NCBI RefSeq assembly: GCF_025630775.1
Contig: NZ_JAOSZE010000039.1
Coordinates: forward strand, 42,461 to 106,460
Source of the DNA: Actinoplanes sp. KI2
GTDB taxonomy: Bacteria > Actinomycetota > Actinomycetes > Mycobacteriales > Micromonosporaceae
Length of the DNA: 64,000 bases
Reading direction: 5' to 3'
A program made the translations under genes and the position numbers. Shown here piece by piece: positions 1 through 7,520 of the stretch. Position 1 is the stretch's first letter; every line of letters starts with the position of its first letter. Below the pieces are notes generated by a model. The model had not been told where the DNA came from. It made no database searches and saw only the letters and a list, made by a program, of their open reading frames with translations.

Positions 1-1479
1 CACCGGGACCGGACCGGTGACGTCCGTGCAGGAGAGCCGGACCGGGTCGAGCGCCACCGATCGGCCCAGCCAGCAGACGACGCATCGGCCGTTGTCCTTC
101 GGATCGCACACGTGCACCCGGCCGACGAAGCCGTCGACGGCGCCGTTCACCCAGGCGATGCCGAGCCGCTCGGTCAGGCAGTTGAGCACCCAGCGGGTCT
201 GCTGGTTGTCCGGGCAGGACAGCACCGCGTCGGCGGATCGCAGCGCCGAGCCGAGCCGGTCGATCCGGCGCCGCTGCTCCGCGACGGCCGGGTCCACGTC
301 GAGCAGCACCTCGCTACCGAGCAGCTGGTCACGCCCGTGCACGTCGATGACGGTCTGGATCCCGGTCAGCCGGATCGCCGGATTGATCGCGGTGAGCCGC
401 TCGGCGGCCCGCTGCGCCTTGGGTTTGCCGATGTCGGCGCGGGTGTAGAGCACCTGCCGGTTGAGGTTGTGCCGTTCGACCTCGCCGTCCATGTCGACGA
501 CGCACAGGTCGAGCTCGTCGGCGGGCGTCGCGGCCAGGGCGGCGCCGGCCCAGCTGCCGAGGGCGCCGGCGCCGACCATCACCACCCGCGAGGCCGGCAG
601 GCGATCGGGTACGGCGACGTCCGGTCCCGCGAACGGCGACCAGCTCAGCGTGGGCACGGGCCGGGCCGGCAGCCGGTTCGGCCGGACGGTGACGCCGGCC
701 GTGGTGGCGTGTGCCGGCAGGCTGACCACCACCGTGTCGTCGTCGACGATCATCGTGATGCGAGCGTCCACCGGATCGCCGTCGCGGAGGATCCGGAATC
801 CGGCGGCGACGGCCGGGCCGGTGGCGACGCTCAGCACCGAGCCCAGATCGGGTGCGTCCAGCCCGGTGGCCGCCGCGAGCCGGCCGATTCCCGGCTGGCG
901 CAGCCACAACCGCTCCTCCGTCCAGCCGGACAGCACCGCGGGGCCGCTGACCAGCGCGCCCAGCCCGCCGAGCACGGCCTGGGCGAGCAGCCCCCCGCAG
1001 ACGCACGCCAGGGCCGGGGTGAGCACGTTGGGCGTGGCCGGACCGTCCGGCACCGGCTCGGGCCCGATCGTCAGGGCGGTGGTGCCCACCCCGCCCCAGA
1101 TGTCCACCGCGCCCCGGGCGGCGATCCCGGCGGACTCCCCGGCCGCCGGGACGGCCACGGTCAGCGCCCGGTGCACCGGCGCACTGCCCACGGTGATGTT
1201 CACCGCCGGGTCGAGATCGTGCACCCGGCGGACGAGCATGGCGCCGAGCGGCTCGCCGACGTCGTCCGGCCGCAGCAGAAACTGCCCGGCCACGTCGGCC
1301 GGGGTGGCCGGGCGGCCGCAGTCCCGCAGGTGGACGGCGCCGTGCCGGGTCGCGACGCCCAGCATCGCCAGGCACTGCAGCAGATAGGTCAGGGCGGGCC
1401 CGGTGCCGGCCACCTCGACGGTCGCGTCGGCCAGCACGTCCTGGGCGACAAGCGCCTGCTGTCGTGCGTACCTGTCCAT
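1..1479 (-). CDS. ThiF/E1-like ubiquitin-activating enzyme homologue (truncated by window edge)
   Basis: An E1/MoeB/ThiF-type adenylating enzyme, expected to activate the C-terminus of the ubiquitin-like protein encoded just upstream. 493 codons are visible; the 3' end lies outside the window. The first ~110 residues (MDRYARQ, then VEVAGTGPAL) look like a degenerate first ThiF half. The active half has the nucleotide-binding loop GAGALGS (~303-309), the signature DMDGEVERHNLNRQ (~329-342) and the following GKPKA. It also has a zinc CVVC pair (~466-469) and SCTD (~483), the place where MoeB-type enzymes carry the catalytic cysteine. The remaining zinc cysteines would be past the edge. The ATG lies 2 nt after the stop of the ubiquitin-like gene, so the two are co-translated. 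Domain assignment is firm; the substrate is inferred from context. Confidence 0.9.
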   Translation of the reverse strand, partial: MDRYARQQALVAQDVLADATVEVAGTGPALTYLLQCLAMLGVATRHGAVHLRDCGRPATPADVAGQFLLRPDDVGEPLGAMLVRRVHDLDPAVNITVGSAPVHRALTVAVPAAGESAGIAARGAVDIWGGVGTTALTIGPEPVPDGPATPNVLTPALACVCGGLLAQAVLGGLGALVSGPAVLSGWTEERLWLRQPGIGRLAAATGLDAPDLGSVLSVATGPAVAAGFRILRDGDPVDARITMIVDDDTVVVSLPAHATTAGVTVRPNRLPARPVPTLSWSPFAGPDVAVPDRLPASRVVMVGAGALGSWAGAALAATPADELDLCVVDMDGEVERHNLNRQVLYTRADIGKPKAQRAAERLTAINPAIRLTGIQTVIDVHGRDQLLGSEVLLDVDPAVAEQRRRIDRLGSALRSADAVLSCPDNQQTRWVLNCLTERLGIAWVNGAVDGFVGRVHVCDPKDNGRCVVCWLGRSVALDPVRLSCTDVTGPVPV

Positions 1480-1481
1480 GG

Positions 1482-1730
1482 TCAGCGCAGCCCGGCGGAA
1501 CCGCCGCGGACCTCGTCGCCGGGGAGGCCGACCGACAGCGTCAGCCCGGCGAAGTCGGTGGCCTCGCGGTTGTCGACGACCTGGCCGTCCTTGTCCCGCA
1601 CACTGAACGGATTGCCGGCCGCGATGAGGCCGCTGGCCTCCACCGCCTGCTGCACGGTCTGTCCGGGCTGGACCTCGACCGGCTGGTTGTTGCCGTCCAA
1701 GGCGTTGCGGAAGTTCACTACCGTCGTCAT
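1482..1730 (-). CDS. Small ubiquitin-like (beta-grasp) protein candidate
   Basis: 82 aa. It starts in an ATGA overlap with the radical SAM gene and ends 2 nt before the E1-like gene. Its size, an alternating strand/helix pattern (VVNFRNAL, then a polar loop, then TVQQAVEASGL, then FSVRDKDGQVVD, then LTLSVGLPGDEV) and the neighbouring E1 fit a prokaryotic ubiquitin-like modifier. The tail reads DEVRGGSAGLR. An RGG like the mature end of ubiquitin is followed by five residues that would have to be removed by a peptidase before adenylation, if this is a modifier. No JAB/MPN peptidase or E2 is visible, but the operon continues beyond the left edge. The fold call rests on context and pattern; a non-conjugated beta-grasp protein is the alternative. 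Confidence 0.6.
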   Translation of the reverse strand: MTTVVNFRNALDGNNQPVEVQPGQTVQQAVEASGLIAAGNPFSVRDKDGQVVDNREATDFAGLTLSVGLPGDEVRGGSAGLR

Positions 1731-2449
1731 CTGGTCTCTCCGTCGTCCGGCGAATCGGCGCCCTCGCGCCGCCTACCGTGTCCTGACGGACGGGGACGCC
1801 AGGTGACCGTCTCGGGCGGCAGCCCGCGGCGGCGCATCTCGCGATCCAGCCGGGGCAGGGTTCCGCGCAGCGGCACGCCGACCAGCCACACGCCGTGCTC
1901 GTCCGCGCGCAGCTGCAGCGGCGGCTGCTCCGGTTCCAGGGCGAGGTAGGGCGCATAGCGGCGGCGGCCCAGCTCGGACTGCAGGACCATCTGCTGGTTC
2001 GCCGAGCCGCGCCAGACCAGCCGGGTCGGCCGGTCGGCCTCGTACCGCCCGGTGACCAGGACGTCCGCGTAGGAGGCGGCGAGCCGCTGCGCCGGGTCGA
2101 GCTCGTCGAGGGTGTAGCCGGTGAACATCAGGATGTCCGGCTCGCCGGGCCGGCCGGCGCGGACCTGATCGGCCGCGTCGAGGAAGGCGGCGAGCGGGCC
2201 GGGCTGGGCCAGCGGCTCGCCGCCGCTGATGGTCAGGCCGGCGGCGCCCCGGCCGAGGGCGGCGCGCCACCGCTCGGCCAGAGCGTCCACCGGCATCGCG
2301 GCGCCGCCGTCCGGCTCCCAGGTGTCCAGCGACATGCATCCCTTGCAGGCCAGCGGACAGCCCTGCACCCAGACACCGAGTCGCAGGCCGGGGCCGAGCG
2401 CGCTGACCGGGAAGTGGGTACGCGCGACCCGGAGCGTCTCGCCGGTCAC
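1727..2449 (-). CDS. Radical SAM protein, NrdG/activase-like single-cluster type
   Basis: 240 aa from a GTG that overlaps the preceding stop (GTGA); longer frames upstream run antisense to other coding. The N-terminal half carries the radical SAM 4Fe-4S motif CPLACKGC (C-x3-C-x2-C, ~residues 35-42) and ISGGEPLAQ, the GGE segment that contacts S-adenosylmethionine. It matches the short activating-enzyme group of 4Fe-4S single-cluster proteins rather than full TIM-barrel enzymes with SPASM domains. The substrate is unknown. Being wedged before the ubiquitin-like and E1-like genes suggests modification of a protein of this operon. The 3' coding region contains one copy of the island motif, reading toward the ubiquitin-like gene. 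Confidence 0.9.
   Translation of the reverse strand: MTGETLRVARTHFPVSALGPGLRLGVWVQGCPLACKGCMSLDTWEPDGGAAMPVDALAERWRAALGRGAAGLTISGGEPLAQPGPLAAFLDAADQVRAGRPGEPDILMFTGYTLDELDPAQRLAASYADVLVTGRYEADRPTRLVWRGSANQQMVLQSELGRRRYAPYLALEPEQPPLQLRADEHGVWLVGVPLRGTLPRLDREMRRRGLPPETVTWRPRPSGHGRRREGADSPDDGETR
1783..1791 (-). promoter_or_regulatory. Island motif GTCCGTCAG, faces the ubiquitin-like gene
   Basis: Exact 9-bp core on the minus strand, 52 nt before the ATG of the ubiquitin-like gene and inside the radical SAM reading frame. The core extends to CCGTCAGGACACGG, a CCGT-N6-ACGG dyad. It could give the ubiquitin-like/E1 pair an internal promoter or operator. As a single site inside a gene this copy is the weakest of the set. 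Confidence 0.45.
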
Positions 2450-3645
2450 CGCCGGACCTGCAAACCCCGTCGATGCTGGACCGCCTCGGTGAAGGCGGGA
2501 TCGCCCACGGTCCGGGCGAGCGCGGCGAAGTAGGCGTCCTCGGCCGCGGCGTACGCCTCGCGGATGGCCCGCTCCTGAACCTCCGGGTCGCCGCCGGCCG
2601 GGCCGTCCGGACCGGGCGGCGAGAGGTACGCCGGGTTCAGCCGGGTGGCCGTCGCCCGCATCAGCAGGTCGAACCGGTTGCGGTGGGCGCGGTTGCGGAC
2701 GTACGCCTCCTGGAACGGGTGCCGCCGGGCGAGCCCGAGCATGAACGACATCGCGCCGACCAGGAGCATCAGCGCCACGAACATTCCGATCACGGTCAGC
2801 GGCGTCACGGTGATCTGCTCGGGCCGGCCGAGGTGCTGCTCCAGCACGCGGCCGCGGAGCAGACCGAGCACTACGGCCACGAACAGCCAGCTCGCCACCA
2901 GCACGGCCGCCGCGTACCAGCCGCGTCGCTCGCCGCCGGTGGCGTTCCGGCTGCGCAGCAGCGTGCCGGAGAGGAACGGGCCGAGCACGATCACGCCCGA
3001 CGTCAGCAGCGCCATCCAGCGGGTCAGGGTGGCCTGCGACGGCTCCGCGCCGAGGAAATGGTCGAACACGGCGAACTGCACGATCGTCTCGGCGGCGAGG
3101 AGTACACCGAGGATCAGCACCCGCCAGATCAGCCGCAGCGGGACGGTCTCGCCCTCCCACGGCGTGCGGTCGCCCTCGTGCGGCTGCTCGACCGGGTCGA
3201 GCAGGCCGTCCAGGTCGGCGGCGGCCCGGGCCTCGGCGGCCGCCTCCTGGGTGGCCAGCCCGGCCATCCGCGCCCGGGCGTCGTCCATCCGGGCCTGTGA
3301 CTCGTCCCGGCGGGCCTGGGCCGCCGCGATCCGCTCCTGGGTGTGCTGCTGGGCGGCGCGCAGCGAGGCGAGCGCCCCGTCCCGGCGGCTGCGCAGCTCG
3401 CGTACGTAATCGGGGTCGAAGTCCTCGGACGGCGGGTCGTCCGGCCCGCCGAAGGACCAGGGGTCGTACATCGTGGCTTCGGCGTCCGCGACGCCCCGGC
3501 GCTCCGCCTCGGCGGTCAGCTCGGCCGCGGAGATCCGCGGGTCGACCTGGGGGCGGGGCAGCGGGGCGGACTGGGCCATGCGTAAGCCGCCGGCGATGGC
3601 CCACAACGACCACCACCGTTCGATCAGGCGCTGGAAGAAGGCCAT
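2446..3645 (-). CDS. Four-TM membrane protein with cytosolic coiled coil
   Basis: 399 aa, family not recognised. I chose ATG 3645 because an AGGA lies 9 nt upstream; the alternative ATG 3579 would remove the 22-nt overlap with the FHA gene. An N-terminal hydrophilic region (to ~170) has a heptad-like Arg/Ala/Gln-rich stretch (RAAQQHTQERIAAAQARRD) likely to form a coiled coil. Four hydrophobic segments follow (around LIWRVLILGVLLAAETIV, MALLTSGVIVLGPFL, WYAAAVLVASWLFVAVVL and VTPLTVIGMFVALMLLVG). The C-terminal tail is hydrophilic. It probably anchors the FHA/AAA+ module to the membrane. That role is inference from operon position. Confidence 0.8.
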   Translation of the reverse strand: MAFFQRLIERWWSLWAIAGGLRMAQSAPLPRPQVDPRISAAELTAEAERRGVADAEATMYDPWSFGGPDDPPSEDFDPDYVRELRSRRDGALASLRAAQQHTQERIAAAQARRDESQARMDDARARMAGLATQEAAAEARAAADLDGLLDPVEQPHEGDRTPWEGETVPLRLIWRVLILGVLLAAETIVQFAVFDHFLGAEPSQATLTRWMALLTSGVIVLGPFLSGTLLRSRNATGGERRGWYAAAVLVASWLFVAVVLGLLRGRVLEQHLGRPEQITVTPLTVIGMFVALMLLVGAMSFMLGLARRHPFQEAYVRNRAHRNRFDLLMRATATRLNPAYLSPPGPDGPAGGDPEVQERAIREAYAAAEDAYFAALARTVGDPAFTEAVQHRRGLQVRR

Positions 3646-4223
3646 GGTCTCGGGTCCTGACGGGAGAGGTCGACGACGGTTCCCTCGGCGTGCAACGCGA
3701 AGCGGATCCGGGCGTCCGGGCGCAGCAACCGGCGCTCGGAGGCGGGGATCTCGACGCCGTCGAGGAAGGTGCCGTTCGGGGTGGGCACGGGTTCGATCCA
3801 GGCGCGGCCGTTCGGCTCGGTCCCGATCACCGCGTGGTGGCGGGACACGTTCGGGTACGACCGGAAGAGCGCGGCGTGCGGGCCGAGCCGGCCCAGCTCG
3901 ACGCGGGCGTCCCGGCCGAGCTCGACCTGACCGGCCGGGAAGCGGACGACCAGCGCGGGCGGCGTCAGCGATCGGCGGCAGTCCGGGTTCAGGCATTCCG
4001 TGTTGCCCGGGTGGGCCACCGGCGTGCCGCAGTTCCAGCAGACCGAGCGGTCGACGACCGGCTGCGGCGAGGGCTCGGGGTGCGGCGAAGGCTCGGGGTG
4101 CGGCGAAGGCTCGGGCATCGCCTCCGCCGGATAGGGCTCCAGGGGACGGACGTGATCCGGGCAGAGCCCGAGGTCGTCGTCGAAGAGCCGGCCGGGGCCG
4201 CAGCGGGGGCAGACCTGGCTCAC
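3624..4223 (-). CDS. Zinc-ribbon and FHA-domain protein
   Basis: 199 aa from a GTG overlapping the AAA+ gene stop (GTGA). The N-terminus has a CPRC...CPDH zinc-ribbon-like group, then three PEPSPH repeats, then a second ribbon CWNC...CLNPDC. The C-terminal ~110 residues form an FHA domain with SRHH (~135) and NGTF (~160), the residues that read phosphothreonine. The natural partner is the Ser/Thr kinase encoded four genes upstream in the same run. It is likely a phospho-dependent adaptor between kinase, AAA+ ATPase and the membrane proteins; that wiring is inferred. Domains are clear. Confidence 0.9.
   Translation of the reverse strand: MSQVCPRCGPGRLFDDDLGLCPDHVRPLEPYPAEAMPEPSPHPEPSPHPEPSPQPVVDRSVCWNCGTPVAHPGNTECLNPDCRRSLTPPALVVRFPAGQVELGRDARVELGRLGPHAALFRSYPNVSRHHAVIGTEPNGRAWIEPVPTPNGTFLDGVEIPASERRLLRPDARIRFALHAEGTVVDLSRQDPRPWPSSSA
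4063..4116 (-). repeat. Three 18-bp tandem repeats inside the FHA gene
   Basis: Three consecutive 18-nt units (tgcggcgaaggctcgggg on the plus strand; the first differs at one base, the last at its final base). They encode the PEPSPH linker repeats between the two zinc ribbons. In-frame unit number could vary between strains without disrupting the gene. Confidence 0.85.
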
Positions 4224-6211
4224 AACGCCCGCCCGGCCGCGGTCACCCGCGCCTCGATCCTCGGCCCGGCGGTGGCGGTGCCGGGATACGCCGCAGTGAT
4301 CTCCACGGTCGAGCCCGGCGGGGCGTCCAGGTCGAAGAGCTTGCGGGCGAGCGGGTTGATGAGGTTGCTCTCCAGCAGGTTGCCGATGCCCCGGCCGCCG
4401 TTCGGCGTGTCGATCGTGCACGCCGCCCGGAGCTGGTCGCGGGCCTGGTCGGTGAGGCTGAGCGACATCTGCAGCTCGCGTTCGACGGTCCGGACGATGT
4501 TGGTCAGCTGCAGCCGGAAGATCTGGTCGGCCGAGTCCCGGTCGATGAAGTTGAAGACGACGATGTTGTCGCCCAGCCGGTTGAGCAGCTCGGGACGCTC
4601 CAGCGTGACGGTGAAGTGCTCCCGTACGGCGGCCTTCACCGTCGCCTCCAGATCAGGGTAGGGCATGCCCGGTTGGACCTGCTGGACCCGTTCTCCGGTG
4701 GTCTTGTCGGTGGTGATGATGCCGAGGTTCGACGTGAAGATCAGGACACATTCGGAGAAGTACGTGGTGATGCCCTGCCCGTCGGTGAGCCGGCCGTCCT
4801 CGAGGATCTGCAGGAACTTGTCCAGTACCGACTTGTTGGCCTTCTCGATCTCGTCGAAGAGCACGACCTGGAACGGGTTGCGCCGGACCGCCCCGGTCAG
4901 CTCGCCGCCGGCCTCGAAGCCCACGTAGCCGGGCGGCGCGCCGGTGAGCCGTTCGGCCGCGTGGTCCGCGGCGAACTCGCTCATGTCGAACCGCAGGTAG
5001 GCGTTGACGTCGCCGAACAGCAATTCGGCGATCTGCTTCGCCATCTCGGTCTTGCCGACGCCGGTGGGCCCGGCGAAGAACAGCACGCCCCGGGGCCGGG
5101 AAACGGTGCTGGTGGCCTGGGCGCCGGAGAGGCCGAGGGCGGCGCGCTTGAGGATGTCCAGGGTCTTGCCGGTGGCCCGGGGCTGGCCGATGATCCGGTT
5201 GGCGATCACCCGTTCGCCGTCGGTGATGTGCTTCTTCACGCTGTCGTGCCGCCACGGGTTGTCGGTGACCCCGAACTTGTAGGCGCGGACCGCGTCGGGG
5301 ATCTGACCGGCGCCGAGCCCGCGGTCCCGGGACAGCCGGACCACCTCGGTCATCGCCCGCAGCGTCATGCCCTCGGTGAGCTTCGCGAACTCGGCCGCGG
5401 GGGCGGCGCCGCCCGGGTTCCGGGCCGGTGGCAGCATCGGCACCACCACCTCGGCCAGCCGTTCCCGCTCGCCGAGCGTCGGCATGCCCACCGCGATCGT
5501 ACGGATCGGCTCCGCCCCGGAGGTCAGCCAGGCCGGCAGGTCGCGCTCGCCCTCGGTCAGCCAGATGATCGGGTTGTACCGCTCGCCCGGCACCTGCCCG
5601 GTCTCGAACGGCTCGGCGGTGAAGGCCAGCTTCTGGCAGTACAGGAAGAAGTCGCGCTCCGCCGGGTCGAGCTGGCCGGGCACCCGGGTGATCCGGGCGG
5701 CGTAGTCGATGACGACGGCGGCCCGCACCGGCGGCCGGACCGTCGGGTCGCGTTTCGCCGGCGCGGCGGCCTGGTGCCGGGGGCCGGGCTGCCGGGGATC
5801 GGGCGTGGGCTCACCCGGGCCCGGCCCGGCGGTGCCGCCCTCCGGCGGCGGCTGCTCGGCGACGCCGACGACCTTCGCGAGGTGGACGCGGAGCCGTTCC
5901 AGCGACGGCCGCCGCCCGATGACCCGGTTGCCGAGCAGCCGCTGGGCCGCTTCGATCGGCACCGGCTGCGGCGGAAAGACGGTGACGCCGTCGACCGGGT
6001 CGTAGCAGACCAGGCAGCTGTATCCGCGCGGGGCGAGCGCCGCCCAGAGCAGCGGCAGCATCGCCACCGGCCGGGCCGGCCGGCCCGGCGGCTCCATCAG
6101 AAACAGGTCACGCAGGTTGCCGTGCAGCACGAACTGGGAATGCACGGCGAGCGTGCCGGCCAGCTCGTTGACGAACGCCGGGAAGCCGGGCAGCAGCGGC
6201 GCGGTGGTCAT
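4220..6211 (-). CDS. ClpB-like AAA+ ATPase with degenerate N-terminal half
   Basis: 663 aa. The C-terminal half is a ClpA/ClpB D2-type AAA+ module: Walker A GPTGVGKT (~380-387), Walker B VVLFDEIEKAN (~445-455), sensor FTSNLG, and a ClpB-type small C-terminal domain. The N-terminal ~330 residues (FVLHGNLRDL, VVIDYAARITR, PIIWLTEGERDL) look like an AAA-type fold without a usable Walker A. No Clp N-domain or M-domain is visible. It is likely a remodelling ATPase for a partner in this operon rather than a general chaperone. The ATG overlaps the upstream stop by 4 nt; the 3' end overlaps the FHA start. Confidence 0.93.
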   Translation of the reverse strand: MTTAPLLPGFPAFVNELAGTLAVHSQFVLHGNLRDLFLMEPPGRPARPVAMLPLLWAALAPRGYSCLVCYDPVDGVTVFPPQPVPIEAAQRLLGNRVIGRRPSLERLRVHLAKVVGVAEQPPPEGGTAGPGPGEPTPDPRQPGPRHQAAAPAKRDPTVRPPVRAAVVIDYAARITRVPGQLDPAERDFFLYCQKLAFTAEPFETGQVPGERYNPIIWLTEGERDLPAWLTSGAEPIRTIAVGMPTLGERERLAEVVVPMLPPARNPGGAAPAAEFAKLTEGMTLRAMTEVVRLSRDRGLGAGQIPDAVRAYKFGVTDNPWRHDSVKKHITDGERVIANRIIGQPRATGKTLDILKRAALGLSGAQATSTVSRPRGVLFFAGPTGVGKTEMAKQIAELLFGDVNAYLRFDMSEFAADHAAERLTGAPPGYVGFEAGGELTGAVRRNPFQVVLFDEIEKANKSVLDKFLQILEDGRLTDGQGITTYFSECVLIFTSNLGIITTDKTTGERVQQVQPGMPYPDLEATVKAAVREHFTVTLERPELLNRLGDNIVVFNFIDRDSADQIFRLQLTNIVRTVERELQMSLSLTDQARDQLRAACTIDTPNGGRGIGNLLESNLINPLARKLFDLDAPPGSTVEITAAYPGTATAGPRIEARVTAAGRAL

Positions 6212-7479
6212 CGGGCCTCCCGCGCTCGCGGCCGCGCGATCGGCGTCTCCGGAGTGGTCCGGCCCCGGCGCTGCGGCACGTGCCCGTGGTCGATGACCAC
6301 CTCGGCATCCAGGCGGTCGGCCAGCTCGGCCAGGTCGGCGTTGAAGCCGTCGCAGCGGTCACGGTCGCGCATGGCCGCCTCGTCGCCGTCGACGTCCTGG
6401 TCGCGGACGACCCGGCCGTGCACCACGTTGTGCTCGTCGATCCAGACCTCGGCGGAATGCTCGCCCTGCCAGTCGGTACGGGTCAGATGCAGGTCGGACG
6501 TGCCGTCCACGGTGTAGCCCTGATCGGCCAGGCACTGGCTGACCGTCTCCCGGACCAGGTTCGCGCGGACCACGCCCTCCGCCCACCGGACCGCCCCGGC
6601 GCCCTCGCGCAGCAGCTCGGGCGTGAGGTCGGCGTCGCCGGCGACGACCGCGCGGAGTTTCGCGGCGGTCCCGGTGTACGGCGCCGGCGGCGGGGTGCGG
6701 ACCACGACCGGTTCCTCCAGCACGCCGGTGAGCTGGGCGGCGAGGCGCCGGCGGGCTGCACGCCCGTTCACGTCGGCGACCTTCATCTGCAGCTGGCGGG
6801 CGAACATCGTGCCGGCGCCGGCCGTCCGCGCCCGGGCCGCCGCCTCGAGCGCCTCGAACCGCTCGTTCTCGTTCACGTCCGCGTCGAGCGTCCGCAGGAT
6901 CGCGTCGACGTCCGGGCCGCGGCCGGCGGGGCGGGCGACCGCGGGCGCGGGCCCGGGCCGGCGGTTCCGCAGCGCGTCCTGCAGCCGGCTCAGCGCGGCC
7001 GCGGTGTCCGGCAGCGCCGAGACGGTCCGGGGCAGGGAAGCGGCCAGCCGTTCCCGCTCGGTCGCGGCGCCCGCGGTGGCGAGCGCGTCGTTGGCCGCTA
7101 CCAGCAGGACCCGGGCCCGCGCGGCCCACTCGACCGCCTGCTGCTCGGTGCACCCGTCGAGATTCAGCGGCGCGGGCACCGCGACCACCACGCCGGTCCG
7201 GCTGGCCCGCTCGGCCAGCAGGCGGATCCGCGCGTTCACCTCGACGACCTCGGCCGCGATGTGCGGCCAGCGCAGCGCCGCGATCTCCGCCTGGCTCTGG
7301 CGTTCGGCCTCGTTCTCGAGTCTCTGCCCCACCTCGCCCAGCGCGCGCAGCGCCGCCTCGGCCGCCTGGTTCACGGCCCAGACGGTCAGCGCGGCCGCGG
7401 CCGCCGCCGTGAGCACCACGACCGCACCGGCAGCCAGCACGGCGGCCATCGGCAGGACCACAATTCCACCAGCACTCAT
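6208..7479 (-). CDS. Single-TM protein of unknown function
   Basis: 423 aa. An N-terminal hydrophobic stretch of ~30 residues (AAVLAAGAVVVLTAAAAAAL) acts as signal anchor. A long helical, Ala/Arg-rich region follows, and a more globular C-terminal ~120 residues (VSQCLADQGYTVDG, EVWIDEHNVVHGRVV). The start is secure: AGGAGGAACG directly precedes the ATG. It is the first gene after a 41-nt gap carrying an island motif, so it probably heads a second transcription unit with the AAA+, FHA, 4-TM, radical SAM, ubiquitin-like and E1-like genes. No family recognised. Confidence 0.8.
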   Translation of the reverse strand: MSAGGIVVLPMAAVLAAGAVVVLTAAAAAALTVWAVNQAAEAALRALGEVGQRLENEAERQSQAEIAALRWPHIAAEVVEVNARIRLLAERASRTGVVVAVPAPLNLDGCTEQQAVEWAARARVLLVAANDALATAGAATERERLAASLPRTVSALPDTAAALSRLQDALRNRRPGPAPAVARPAGRGPDVDAILRTLDADVNENERFEALEAAARARTAGAGTMFARQLQMKVADVNGRAARRRLAAQLTGVLEEPVVVRTPPPAPYTGTAAKLRAVVAGDADLTPELLREGAGAVRWAEGVVRANLVRETVSQCLADQGYTVDGTSDLHLTRTDWQGEHSAEVWIDEHNVVHGRVVRDQDVDGDEAAMRDRDRCDGFNADLAELADRLDAEVVIDHGHVPQRRGRTTPETPIARPRAREAR

Positions 7480-7498
7480 CGTTCCTCCTCACCGGACA

Positions 7499-7507
7499 CT
7501 GACGGAC
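7499..7507 (-). promoter_or_regulatory. Island motif GTCCGTCAG, faces the single-TM gene at 7479
   Basis: Exact core 19 nt before ATG 7479, leaving room for the AGGAGG ribosome site. On the plus strand CTGACGGAC (7499-7507) is followed after 8 nt by GTCGGTCAG (7516-7524). This is a 9-bp inverted repeat with one mismatch that also covers the stop codon of the kinase gene. Confidence 0.65.
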
Positions 7508-7520
7508 AAGCCGCCGTCGG

